64,000 nucleotides of DNA from Agriotes lineatus (Eukaryota; Arthropoda; Insecta; Coleoptera; Elateridae): positions 1 to 64,000 of the forward strand of contig CALNHX010007778.1 of NCBI GenBank assembly GCA_940337035.1, in the 5' to 3' direction. Shown here piece after piece: positions 44,725 to 54,403 of this stretch; the stretch's first letter is position 1; each line of letters starts with the position of its first letter. The notes below the pieces were generated by a model. The model was given only the letters and a program-made list of their open reading frames with translations, made no database searches and was not told the DNA's origin. A program made the translations under genes and the position numbers.

Positions 44725-47700
44725 TAGGGATGGGCGTGTGACGTGAAAACAGTCGGGTCACGGCGGGTTCCGTTGTGAACGTAAGTAATATTTGAAAGTC
44801 GGGTCGTGAACGTAAATGAAAATTTCCAAGATTCCAAGGCGTGATTCACGTTTCACGTTAATTTCACGCTAAATGTTTAGTGACGACTAAAAGACTGTAG
44901 GGTGCCCCACTCCCCCGCTGCTCGACATGTAGAAGATCTAGAGCTGGAGCGGGAGGCCATTGAACTTCTGTGTGGCAGTCTACAGCGACGGAGCTTCGCA
45001 GTTGTGTTGTGTTGTGAGTCTTGTGTCTACAGTCAATCGGGTGTCTGCGTCTATAGGCGACCAAGTAGAACTTTCTTTTAGTTCCTCGTACGTAAAATTA
45101 CTTTTCAACCTAAGATTAAAAGTGTTGCCTAGCAACATATACCTTTTTGTACTCGTATCAGTAAGGGAAACGACAATTCCAATGACAGATTTTGGTATTA
45201 AAGTAATGTTTTTGAAGACGGTCGCAAGAAACATTTTTGCGAGAAATCGGTATTTATTCTTTGTTGTAAGCTATTGTAGTCAATTTTCATTTTTTTTTGT
45301 GTCTACTATTCTGATTGCAACATATGTATTGAGATGGTCTTAAGCCCTGAGTCTCACTTCTAACAGCACAACAAAATAATGAATAATTCAGACAAGCTTA
45401 GATTGAGAAATGGCATCTAATTGCAATAAAATAAAAATTAATCAGACTTGAATTTAGGAATAATATGTGCAAAGCTATGCAAGTAATAAAGAAATTAATT
45501 CTCCTAACAAAGAAGCAGAGCTCAAATCATAGAGGTTGGATTCATGTTCTATTTAATCAATGTAAATTTGTAAGAATGAATCGATTATGAAAATAATTAG
45601 TAAATGCTGGTCGAGGGTATTTTGCAAGTCATAATTCATTAATAACAATTCTCTGTGAGCATATCATAATAAGGTAATGTGGAGGAAGGCAAAGCAGGGT
45701 GCAACGAGCACGAAGCTAAAGGCAAATCATATATAAAAAAGGAAAATGGAACAACAATATTGGAAATTTGCTGAATTTACAAACAGTTTATTGATTAGCA
45801 AGTACAACAATGAAATGGACTTTTAATTGAATTCAGAAGTGATCAAAAGAGGATGTGCGCGAAAAGAAACATAAGTCAGTGCAATAACTGAATGAAAAGA
45901 CATTTAAAACGGTGCAACGCGAGTGATAATGTAAGACAATGATAACAAAAATCAAAGGACAATTTAGTAAATAAGGTAGAATTGTAAAATTAGTTAGATT
46001 TTAAGAATTTATTTGTTAAAAAGGTCAATTGAACAGAGTTGATTTCCTATTTGTATTGATGTGCAATTGTTAATAACAACTAAAAATAAAATAATTTTAC
46101 TGACAGCCCAGTTTTATTCTCCCAGAAAAATTTAATTTTTATATAGTAAATATTAAAATACAGCTCCGAAACTTTACCAGAGTGTTCACGACATAGCAGT
46201 GTTCAAGCACGAGTGTGGGTTTTAAAATCGACCACTACAAAATATTTCAGATCCACAACGGCTTCCGAGGGACATTTTCCATCCTATTTTGGCCTACGTT
46301 TAACAGCAAGAGGCGGTTTCCGAGGTTCCTGACTTCGTGGCTACATCGGCGGCACACCAGTCCAGCTCCTCCAAGGCCTGCACCACGGTTCCTGCTCGCT
46401 GAGAGAAGATCTGGCACATTATCACCTCTCCGGACATCATCGGACAGCACCTGGAAAAATTGCAAGGTTGTGAAGCAAAATTGTACATGTACCACCGTAA
46501 AACCTACCCGGGAGTGGAATAGCATCGCTGCTTGGCAGATTCACGGCGATTTAATAGCTTCAGTAGCTTCAAATTGAGAATTTAGAAGTCCAGAATTGAG
46601 GTTAGGATTTCTTGACGTCATTATTTCGAATCAACGAAGTGGAGGGTTTTGGCTAGAAACAAAACACGATCAACCGACGCTATAAGAAAGCGGGAAAATA
46701 AAAAACTTACCTATTTAATTTGCTCATTGAGTAGTAATTCATATCACAAACACGAAAACGATCTGCATTTGCTAGTTTTTCATAAAGACGTAAAATTATA
46801 TGACAGATTAGCTCCGTTGTAGCATTTAGGTTGCTTTTGACCTACGCACCATAGGCGTGCGATCAAAATTTTAAATCTAAAATTTTGAACCCAGACCTTG
46901 AATAAGAGCTCTGTTCTGCTATGAGTTAGCCAACAATAATTCAAGTTGCAAGTAGATTACATTATAAATAGGGGCGTACGATCATTCAGGTCAAGCATAT
47001 CACTAGACCGTTCATTTAATTATCCCTGAGAACCAAAATTAGTTATCTGATTTGTGACGAACCCAGAATTAAAAATAATATGTATGGTGGCTCTAGATAT
47101 TTTATTAATAGAAGCAATTAATGAGTAGTGGGCGGCCATTACAGTATATATGTATGTATTGGTATTATCTGCAAGTTTATTTATCTTACTGTGTAGGGGC
47201 TGGTACTTCGTACGCTAGCATCTGACGGTACAATACTTAACTTGGCCCGGATTCGGGTTGCAGAGTTTGAGCACGAATTTTGTGCTTGTGCAGCGACCAT
47301 TGCGTGCGGTGTGTTTCTTCGTTATCTTGTTGATCTTGGGTCTGTGGTTCTGAGTAGAGCACAGTTAATTTGGTGCCAATTGTGAATGGTCTCACTGTGC
47401 CCAATTCCAATCGCCAAGACTGCGGTAAAATCCCGACCCCAGCGGGATTCGAACCGAGGACTTGCTTAATGCAAGCCTAGCGCTTTCTCAACTGCGCTAC
47501 GCGTATTCTTTGATTGCAACATATCACGCACATTATTTGACGTGCAAAACATATTTTATTTTACAGTTTTTAGTTCTGTGGCGGGTTCTTTATTGATTTT
47601 ACATTTGAAGATTCGGTTCTATCTGAATTTGAATTTTCAAATAAAAGCTGCGGGTCACGTCGTGAGTGGCGGGTCACGCCGTGAACGTGAACGTCAGTGA

Positions 47701-47725
47701 ATACTCACTCCCGCGCCCATCTCTA
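44725..47725. mobile_element. Possible 3-kb hAT-like non-autonomous element
   Basis: TAGGGATGGGCGTG on the left resembles the inverted right end TAGAGATGGGCGCGGG. Both ends carry subterminal clusters of GTGAACGT and GGGTCACGGCG motifs (44744-44860 and 47650-47705). RGRGATGGGC-type ends occur in hAT elements. The interior has no recognisable transposase. The open frames at 44960-45343 and 46215-46577 match nothing I know. Positions 45350-46140 are plain AT-rich sequence. A SINE sits near the right end. Confidence 0.5.
47170..47512 (-). mobile_element. tRNA-derived SINE
   Basis: On the minus strand the head at 47512-47430 reads a D-arm with GCGC / GCGC pairing in TAGCGCAGTTGAGAAAGCGC, an anticodon-like stem GCTTG / CAAGT around CATTAAG, and an exact B box GGTTCGAATCC. 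A non-tRNA body of about 260 bp follows and ends at an AGATAAATAAACTTGC tail. The acceptor stem does not pair and the would-be anticodon is TTA, so this is a SINE and not a tRNA gene. Confidence 0.7.
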
Positions 47726-47841
47726 ACTACCCCCCTAGGAGGGTTTAAAGCTCCCATAGAACTTTTTTTGAGTTTTTCTTTACAAATATGGCTTCTAGAA
47801 GAAAAACTATGAGGTATTATTACTAATAAAATTCTCTACAA

Positions 47842-47893
47842 AAAAGGATCATTCATTTTTTACGTTACGATTACTAAAAAAGCCATAAAATAG
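47842..47893. repeat. Dispersed repeat, copy of 785-835
   Basis: Shares ACGATTACTAAAAAAGCCAT with the sequence left of the BEL/Pao element. It directly precedes the 3' end of LINE copy B. Confidence 0.6.
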
Positions 47894-47979
47894 CGAGTTT
47901 TCGGGGTATACTAGTTTCGGCATTTCCTAGTGGAACACCATGCGTTTTGACATCCATATCTATAAAAGAAATGGTAATA

Positions 47980-48195
47980 TTAGTAAACCAGATATAAACA
48001 CGATTTGCGGCGTGGGCTTGAGACACATTGTAACCATTCTTTTAAGTAACTTTTAATCAAGGTGACATTAGGCGGAGAAAGGTCGATAGAATTGAGAATA
48101 GATAAGCGAATGCCATTGTCGATAGTGTCAAATGCTTTGCTCAAGTCCAAGAGGACTAAGACTGACATCTTATTATTATCTATAGCAGTGAACAA
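47980..48195 (-). pseudogene. LINE copy B reverse transcriptase fragment
   Basis: A 71-codon frame nearly identical to 12577-12774, with the motif A aspartate in SKAFDTID. It is broken on both sides. Confidence 0.75.
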
Positions 48196-49439
48196 ATGAT
48201 CAGCAACTTTTGATAGAGCAGTCGAGCAGCTGTAGATGCCCTGCTTCTACGGAACCTACCTTGGGTGTTACACTTCGTTCTCGCCGACTCACCTGACATA
48301 AATCGTTACAAGGAAGACATAACACAAGAAATAATTCGATAATACATGCAACAATTATATATCACCCATTTAAGATTTGAAATGCCTCTATTCAGAACAA
48401 ACATAGGCGAATACAACTCAAATAGTATAATATTAAAGGGGTTAGTAGGTCATTTAATTCTAACTTGGACAAACAAACAACTGATTTGAAACGCAGCCTG
48501 CTGTGTAATTACGGCGGAACTCACCAGTTTTTCGCAATGACAATACGTACTAAATCCTGTCCTAACAAGCTGTTAATAATATGTGTTGGATAAGGTGGAA
48601 TTAAACGGCAACAGTATTTTATTATATCAATATTTAGGCCATCAAAACCAGTAGTATTGCTTTTAATTTAATTAATGATTTTAGCAACTGTTTGAATGTC
48701 AACAAAAGTAAAATTGAAGGATACTGTGTCACTTTTAGTTTTACTGCTAATGATTTTGGAAGTATTCATTATTCACATCAGGAATACTCTCTATAAAAAA
48801 TTATTTATTAATGTCATTTGGATTCTGGAGGTTAGTGGGCAAATCATTATGTTTTGTACGCTTCAAATCTAGTCTTAGTTTACCCCAGATTTCCCTAGAT
48901 TGAATATTCGTAGTTTAAAATCCAAGTTCGCCTTCTTTGCACGTTTAACAGCTTGCGTGTTAAAACTTCTCAAGGTTTTGTAGTAGTTCCAGTGAACGGA
49001 AAATTTTGTTTTTTAAAAATTAGTCAAAGCTTTATCTCTTATTTTCATTAAGAGCCTTATGTTGTCAGTGATCCAGGGTACACTTTTTTTTACAAATCTT
49101 AATAATTTTAACCGGAGCGTGCGTATTAAATACTGATAAAATATTACAGTTTAAAAATTCTACTTTTTTAGTTACATCATTGATTCAGAATAAATTTTGC
49201 AATGGAATAAGCTGAACATAATTTAAAAATAAGTTTAAATACAAATTTTATAAGACCTAAAAGTGGCGTATGTAGGTGTACTACTGGGCTCTTCCAGTTT
49301 GATATGACAATATACCGTTTTGTGGTCAACAAATTTCAACCCACATATTCCTGAATCAGTTATACAGTCTGTATCGGAAACAAATACCACGTTCAAAATT
49401 ATTTCTTACGTGTAGGCCGAGTAATAACCTGTTTTTACA

Positions 49440-49960
49440 TCTAAGGACTCAATCATGGTGTTAAAGTACCCAGAACTTGGGTGACGTGAATCTAGTAAAT
49501 TTATATTCACATCCCTAAAACAAAAAAGCTTACTACATACAGACAAAATCTGCACGCGTCATTGCTCCTATTCATTACAAAACCATTTATAATTTGATTT
49601 AGGTGGTCGATAAACTGCACTAACTCCAATATTCTAGTTTTGACTCTTAAGTTACTGGTTCAATGATATTTATTTATTCATATTACTCGGCGTTACTTTA
49701 AAGGTATTTCTAACATAAATGCACTCCACCACCTGTATCAACACGATCAGTACGTACCAAATTATATCCGTGAATTTTTAAGATGTCATTACTTACTGTA
49801 TCAGGTAGCCCAGTTTCACCAACAGTAACTACGTCATACACGAACTGAACAGTAAAATCTTTCGAAACATTAAACTTAGATAAAAAGTAATAACCTCTGA
49901 AACTTTTTTGTGTTTCAATGATCATGCTATTTTTCTGCGTATTTCACCACACTACAAAAT
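49440..49960 (-). pseudogene. LINE copy B endonuclease domain
   Basis: The open piece 49925-49710 reads DVVTVGETGLPDTVSNDILK (with the catalytic E of APE-type endonucleases) and HGYNLVRTDRVDTGGGVHL. DVNINLL with the catalytic D and N follows near 49510 in another frame. The domain nicks target DNA. It is interrupted by stops. Confidence 0.8.
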
Positions 49961-50285
49961 GATCATGAATGTTTCGGAAAACAAATCTACTTTTGTTATC
50001 AATATTAACTAAATTAAATTAAAAATCAACAGGGAGAACTTAGCTTTTTATTGGAGATCTAGCAGAATGCGACTAACTTCCCCAATAAATAGCGTGACAC
50101 TGACCGGCTACTTGATTGCATCTTTAAGAATGGATATCCAACTAGTATTTAAATCAACTGAATGTGTGGTCGCGCATTCGTCTTTGCTTAGTAAAATGTA
50201 TGCAGTTTATTTGATTTTACGTCTAGTTGATATCGATTCTTTAGGTAAAATCTTTGTGTTATGTCAATGTATTTTGTGGTTATTA
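49961..50285. other. Junction stretch between LINE copy B and the Penelope-like element
   Basis: No recognisable gene. The plus-strand open frame 50067-50291 shows no family features. Confidence 0.35.
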
Positions 50286-50823
50286 TTCTAAGCATGTTCT
50301 GCAATTTTAGATTTGTCAATCTTGTATTTCTTAATCAAATTTTGGTGTTCTTTAACCCTAACGTGTAAAGGCCTTGATGTTTCACCGATATAGTATTTCC
50401 CGCATTCACAAGGAATACTATATATACAGTTCTTTGAATGTTGCTCTTCGTTGAACGGTTTCATTTTTGTAAGGATTTACCGCAAGGTATTTATAGTTTT
50501 GAATACCGTCCTAACAGTAAACCTATTTCCAATTCGTTTAATTTTGTCCAATATGCTTGGAATATAAGGTAAGGGTGTGGTATAGTAGGAGTGTTGTATT
50601 TTTGAGTGTCGTTTTTCTGTACATGGGTGTTATTGTCTCGTGTATCTAAAATATTCCGAACAAGAGCCGCGAGATAACCATTATCTTTTAAAACATTTAT
50701 AATAAATTCTTTTCCCTTTTTCAAGATTTCATTATTAGAACAAACAACTTTGGCTCTATCATAATGACTTTGTAAAACACCTGTCTTTATGTTTTTGTAA
50801 TGATTGGAGTTAAAATGTAAGTA
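50286..50823 (-). pseudogene. Penelope-like element C-terminus with GIY-YIG endonuclease
   Basis: The frame reads YLHFNSNH at the Tc1 junction, KGKEFIINVLKDNGYL (50700) and, after a frameshift near 50500, CIYSIPCECGKYYIGETSRP (50435-50375) and RVKEHQNLIKKYKI, stopping with TAG at 50286-50288. IYSIPCECGKYYIG is the GIY-YIG core with the usual C-x-C of these elements. The nuclease cuts target DNA for priming. This domain is the best preserved part of the element. Confidence 0.88.
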
Positions 50824-52025
50824 CAGTTACGGACACCTCAAAGTGCACGGTTTTTTGTTACTATGGTTATTTTTGCGATGTTTCGGCTTATTAAATGGGG
50901 GTTTCTCCAGTGGCGTTGCTCGTGATTATAAGAATAGGTATTACTTTTTTAATTTTTCTATTTTAGCAAAGTTTCACAAGTGAACAAACTATACAATAAT
51001 ATGTAAGTATTTAATAAATATGTATCAGTATTCAATTGCTACTACGCTTTGCAGTTTGTTTCGCATAGAGTTGACCAATGTTTCCATATTGTATCCTTCT
51101 TTCAGTTCCTTCCAAGCATTTCTTATTCTTTCCCATAATTAATCGGTTTCGTTTGGTGCAAAATCCCCGGTATAGATTTTTGTAGTTAAATAGCCCCAAA
51201 CATTTTCTATGGGATTCAAGTCCGGACTTCTTGCAGGCCATGGTAATAAATTGATATTATTCTCATCAAACCATCAATGAACAACCCTTGCTGTATGCAC
51301 AGGACAGTTATCCTGTGAAAATAATGTTATCAATTACGTTAACATAAACAAAATTAATTAATTAGGTAATATATTGCCTGTTGAAAAGTAAATTGATTAG
51401 GAAAGACCTCTCTTACAGATGGCAGCATCACATTTTGCAAAATGTTGCGATCATTTTCTGCATTCAGTCGACCATTAATTCTATAGCATGCCCAAGATCC
51501 GTGAGCATTGATCCATCCCCATACGTTTACAGAGAATCATTCACTACTCCTTAAGGGTTGAACATAATATTGCTCCTCAAATATTGAATTTTGTGGTCTA
51601 CACACCCTTAATCGTCAATTGGTAAATGATTGAAATACCCTTTCACCTGAGAAAACAGTCGTGTTCCAAAAGTCGTCGATCTCATTCAAATAGTCAGTTG
51701 CAAATTGTACTCTTCATTTTTTGTTCTCTGGTGCTAAAAAAACTTTTCTTGTAGAAGTCTTTGCTGCCAACGATTTTTAATTTTGAAAGTGCAGCTCTTG
51801 CTCACATGCAAATCTGTTGCGACTCGACTCAGCGACCAGTTCTCTTCCAGTTTTGTAATAAATAGCTCGCATTTTCTCTGCTTCTGACAAATGTCTGGGA
51901 ATTTTCCGAGTTTTCAGTTCTATGACAGTTGATGACAAACGTAAACGTCAAAACTCGACGTCTATGATTAGAATATCGTATTACAAGCTAAAAATCTGCC
52001 GTGCACTTTGAGCTGGCCGCAACGG
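50824..52025 (-). mobile_element. Tc1-like transposon inside the Penelope-like element
   Basis: The ends CAGTTACGGACACCTCAAAG and (inverted) CCGTTGCGGCCAGCTCAAAG are followed by an identical TGCACGG. TA flanks at 50822-50823 and 52026-52027. The length is 1,202 bp. It carries a minus-strand transposase with a probable short intron and a mutated first catalytic aspartate. Confidence 0.9.
51032..51900 (-). pseudogene. Tc1-like transposase with a probable 65-nt GC-AG intron
   Basis: A helix-turn-helix segment (SRVATDLHVSKSCTFKIKNR) lies near 51840-51770. FSGERVFQSF near 51640 occupies the first catalytic site, with G where D is expected. VWGWINAHGSWACY follows near 51530, then NQFTFQQ up to 51378. 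DNCPVHTARVV, with the second catalytic D, resumes at 51312. The 65 bases between (51377-51313) begin GC and end TTTTCACAG. WPARSPDLNP-like sequence is slightly mutated (ACKKSGLESH). The tail ends at 51032. Confidence 0.8.
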
Positions 52026-52027
52026 TA

Positions 52028-52430
52028 CATTATTACTTCGACACGAAGTGTACGAAGTTAGTGTACGAAGTATTTGAATTCCCTCATATCGAAAACCACT
52101 CTGAGTGAAATATCTCTAAAATTCGTGCCAACCGACTAATGAACCTACTATACCAAATCTCCGTCTCGGCTGTCCGGTCACCAGGAACATTCCTGAAGCC
52201 TTGGATTGTTTTCATCCGATCGGTACTCCGAAAATGAAGGCAACATCAACTTTTGAGGTATGGCCGTCGGCACAAAAAATTTTTCTTTGGGTTTTTTTCA
52301 GAACATTTTAATTGTATTAGCGAAACGGAATGATTCTGAGTGTCGAAGTATTCTTGGAAAGCACGGAAGGGCGCTTTTCTTGGGTGGGGGTGCCGTATAT
52401 TTAGTGTTGGTTTTCTTACGTCATACTGAT
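52028..52430. other. Unassigned insert within the Penelope-like element
   Basis: The Penelope-like protein reads RKPT near 52415 on one side and YLHFNSNH beyond the Tc1-like element on the other. These are adjacent in family members, so about 390 bp here are extra. I do not recognise their origin. Confidence 0.45.
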
Positions 52431-52746
52431 GTTTCAAAAGTATTTATTGTGTGTGTGATTAGTGTATCAAGAAAAGGCAACTGATTGTTTGCTCTGTTTC
52501 CAATGTGAATTTGATGGAGGTTTCTTTACTGTGAATATGTTCAAGAAATATGTTTAGTTAATCAATACAATAAGGCCAAATTGCAAAAACATCAACATAA
52601 CTTCACCAAACTATTGGTTTGTTTGTGTGTTGTTACTCAAAGTCTTCCATAAAAATGGGAGATAAAGGGGGACTCATTGCCATGCCGAAATCTTGTTAGT
52701 AGAAGTAATCATGTATTTGAAAATAAGTTGTTTTAATGCATATTGT
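52431..52746 (-). pseudogene. Penelope-like element reverse transcriptase core fragment
   Basis: The minus-strand frames give TTYFQIHDYFY, then after a stop QDFGMAMSPPLSPIFMEDFE (52690-52630), SYVDVFAIWPYCIDYLNIFL (near 52590) with one expected aspartate missing from YVDD, and LEIEQNKQLPFLDTL-like sequence. Several stops and one frameshift occur. Confidence 0.75.
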
Positions 52747-52926
52747 TTAACACGTCTCGATCCCGGGGCGTCGTTGGAGGGCGGGCGAGGGTCAACTCCT
52801 GCTAATGGCGACTGTTGTTGATAGTGCCTTGGCAACTCAGTCGGCCAATGGCGCTTTCCCTGGTAGGCGGGGTCAACCCAGAGGGCGAGAAAGAAAGAAA
52901 AAATTATATTTACAGATGTTTATTTT

Positions 52927-53169
52927 CCTAATATGTACGTGTACACCTACGATCATTGAAAATGAACAGGGTTATGCATGTCAAACTGACTTAACCGACG
53001 TTTTGCAATTGCGTGCAACGTTATTTTATTATTACGATGAGGAGAGAGTTAGGACAACACGATTCTGCTTTGGTGACAAGAGAAATTCAGAAAACGTATA
53101 TCAACTACTGTAATGTTTGTTGCATAGCCCTGTTCATTTTCAATGATTCTTTGTGTAAGGCTATATAGG
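52927..53169. mobile_element. MITE inserted at the end of the unidentified minus-strand frame
   Basis: The arms CATTGAAAATGAACAGGG...TATGCA and their inverted copy (TGCATAGCCCTGTTCATTTT) are 26 bp or more with one or two mismatches. More diverged arms extend out to CCTAATAT / ATATAGG. It is 243 bp. It supplies the stop codon of the minus-strand frame ending at 53161. Confidence 0.7.
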
Positions 53170-53844
53170 TAAGTAATGTTTGTAGAATTCTTCGGCGCGG
53201 TGTCCTCGGTTGATGGCCCGGTGTTCCCCCTTTAGTGGGGAGGGGCGCATGAGCCGGGGGCGGCGGCGTTTGAGGTTCGGCGCTCGGCCTCGCTGGTTCG
53301 TCGGGCCGGATGGCTGGGGGATGGAGCGCCTGGACGGAGGCGACGGGCGACGGCGATGCTGGCGGTGGCTGCGCGGAATGCGGGTCGGTAAGGAACGGAG
53401 GGGCGGCCGGGGGCGGTCGCGGAGCTGCTTGTTCAGCCGCGGGTCTCTCCAGCGGTAGTATCGGTTAACCCTGACCTCGCTTCGGATCGGCACAGCCACT
53501 TTGGGTAGTTGAGGGCGGCGACTCGGCTCAGTGGGGGAACAGTATGCCTCCCACAGGGACTGAAATTCCCGCGTCTCCTCGGCGCTGGGATGCAGCTCTA
53601 GATCCACGTCTAGCTTCCGGGGGCGGCAGGCGACCTGGCGCTGGCGGCAGCGCTGGGAGCGGAGGCCTGTCGGGGTCCGGGCGTACAGGGCTTCCAGTTC
53701 CGTGGACGTATTCTGGAGGTCCGGGGACAGTGCTGCGGGGAGGCGACGTCCGTCCGGGAGGCGGCGGCGAGGGGCGTTGCTTAATGAAGACTCGGGATCG
53801 GTGTGGGTGAGGGGCCGAACAGGCGCTGGAAGGTTTCCTGGAGT
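53161..53844 (-). CDS. Unidentified Arg/Pro-rich protein, terminal exon
   Basis: Reading leftward from a textbook acceptor (TACTAAT branch-point-like, then TTCTGTTTTCGTTTCGCAG ending at 53845), the frame is open for 227 codons to TAG 53161. The last three codons come from a MITE, so the natural C-terminus is lost. The first part is mixed and protein-like (LDVDLELHPSAEETREFQSL, SEVRVNRYYRWRDPRLNKQL); the second is R/P/S-rich low complexity. The only later methionine start is at 53607. An exon 1 with a start near 54106 is possible but its donor is unclear. I do not recognise the family. High GC inflates open frames, so coding status is uncertain. Confidence 0.4.
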   Translation of the reverse strand, partial: TPGNLPAPVRPLTHTDPESSLSNAPRRRLPDGRRLPAALSPDLQNTSTELEALYARTPTGLRSQRCRQRQVACRPRKLDVDLELHPSAEETREFQSLWEAYCSPTEPSRRPQLPKVAVPIRSEVRVNRYYRWRDPRLNKQLRDRPRPPLRSLPTRIPRSHRQHRRRPSPPSRRSIPQPSGPTNQRGRAPNLKRRRPRLMRPSPLKGEHRAINRGHRAEEFYKHYLPI

Positions 53845-53890
53845 CTGCGAAACGAAAACAGAATAGAGGAATTAGTACGGGGGGGCGGCG
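53845..53890 (-). other. 3' splice-acceptor-like signal
   Basis: On the minus strand, GTACTAATTCC is followed by a pyrimidine-rich TATTCTGTTTTCGTTTCGCAG. Branch-point-like sequence, tract and AG lie at normal spacing. It decides the left-hand exon of the unidentified frame. Confidence 0.5.
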
Positions 53891-54082
53891 TCCTCTCGGG
53901 GGGGGGGGGCTGGAGGCGCCGTCTCGTGTAGAGGGGGGGCGGCAGGGCTGCTGGGTGGGATCTGGGATGTCGCTAGAGGGCGGTCGACTCGGCAGGCAAT
54001 GGCGGCGGAGGTTGAGGGCGTTAGGCGCGTCGGGTCGCTGGATCAGGCTGAAGACGAAGTCGCAAGTTACGCAAATTCTACT

Positions 54083-54345
54083 AAGTTCCAAGAGCTCGGT
54101 GAGCACCGCTGGAGACTAACTTCAGTTGGTTTTGCTGGTGCAATTTCGCTAAGTTCCAAGAGCTCGGCGAGCACCACTGGAAACTAAGTTCAATTGGTAC
54201 TAGTTCACTTTCGCAAAGTTCCAAGAGATCTGTGAGAACCACTGGAGACTAAGTTCAATTTGTATTGGTTCAATTTCGCAAAGTTTCAAGAGCTCGGTGA
54301 GCACCACTGGAGACTAAGCTTGATTGGTTCTGGAGTGGACTGGTT
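54083..54345 (-). repeat. Four tandem 65-68-bp repeats in a putative leader
   Basis: Units start at 54083, 54151, 54216 and 54281 with AAGTTCCAAGAGCTCGGTGA and share ACCACTGGAGACTAAGTTCA. They lie just downstream (minus strand) of a TATA-like box, so they would form the 5' leader of a minus-strand transcript. Confidence 0.8.
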
Positions 54346-54390
54346 CTGATGATGGCTGCTGGACACTGGATGCTTTCCTCAAAAATCCCG

Positions 54391-54403
54391 GGGTTTATAA
54401 AGG
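54391..54403 (-). promoter_or_regulatory. TATA-like box for a minus-strand transcript
   Basis: CCCTTTATAAACCCC on the minus strand is the only strong TATA-like motif upstream of the repeated leader. A start about 30 bases downstream (ATCATCAGA region, near 54345-54365) is plausible. The core TTTATAAA is symmetric, so orientation is inferred from the downstream frame. Confidence 0.35.

Larger units (their letters stand above)
47894..49960 (-). mobile_element. LINE copy B (Jockey/CR1-like), 5'-ward longer than copy A
   Basis: Collinear with copy A over its left 1.1 kb and free of the Tigger and Harbinger insertions seen there. The minus-strand product holds an endonuclease (VYDVVTVGETGLPDTVSND at 49840-49780 and DVNINLLDSRHPSSGYFN near 49515-49460) and a reverse transcriptase fragment (47980-48195) with LLDLSKAFDTID. 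Stops and frameshifts occur throughout. Confidence 0.85.

Noticed and set aside
46215..46577. A 120-codon plus-strand gene
   Set aside because: No domain or family pattern, an overlapping minus-strand frame of equal quality, and it lies inside a probable hAT-like non-autonomous element.
47430..47512. Functional tRNA gene on the minus strand
   Set aside because: Good arms, but an unpaired acceptor stem, a would-be TTA anticodon and a SINE body directly downstream.
53210..54106. Gly/Arg-rich plus-strand frames and the long Pro/Arg minus-strand frame 53528-54106
   Set aside because: High GC removes stops in all frames. The plus-strand frames have no supporting signal. The 53528-54106 frame reads through the acceptor at 53845 and conflicts with the better-supported exon frame.
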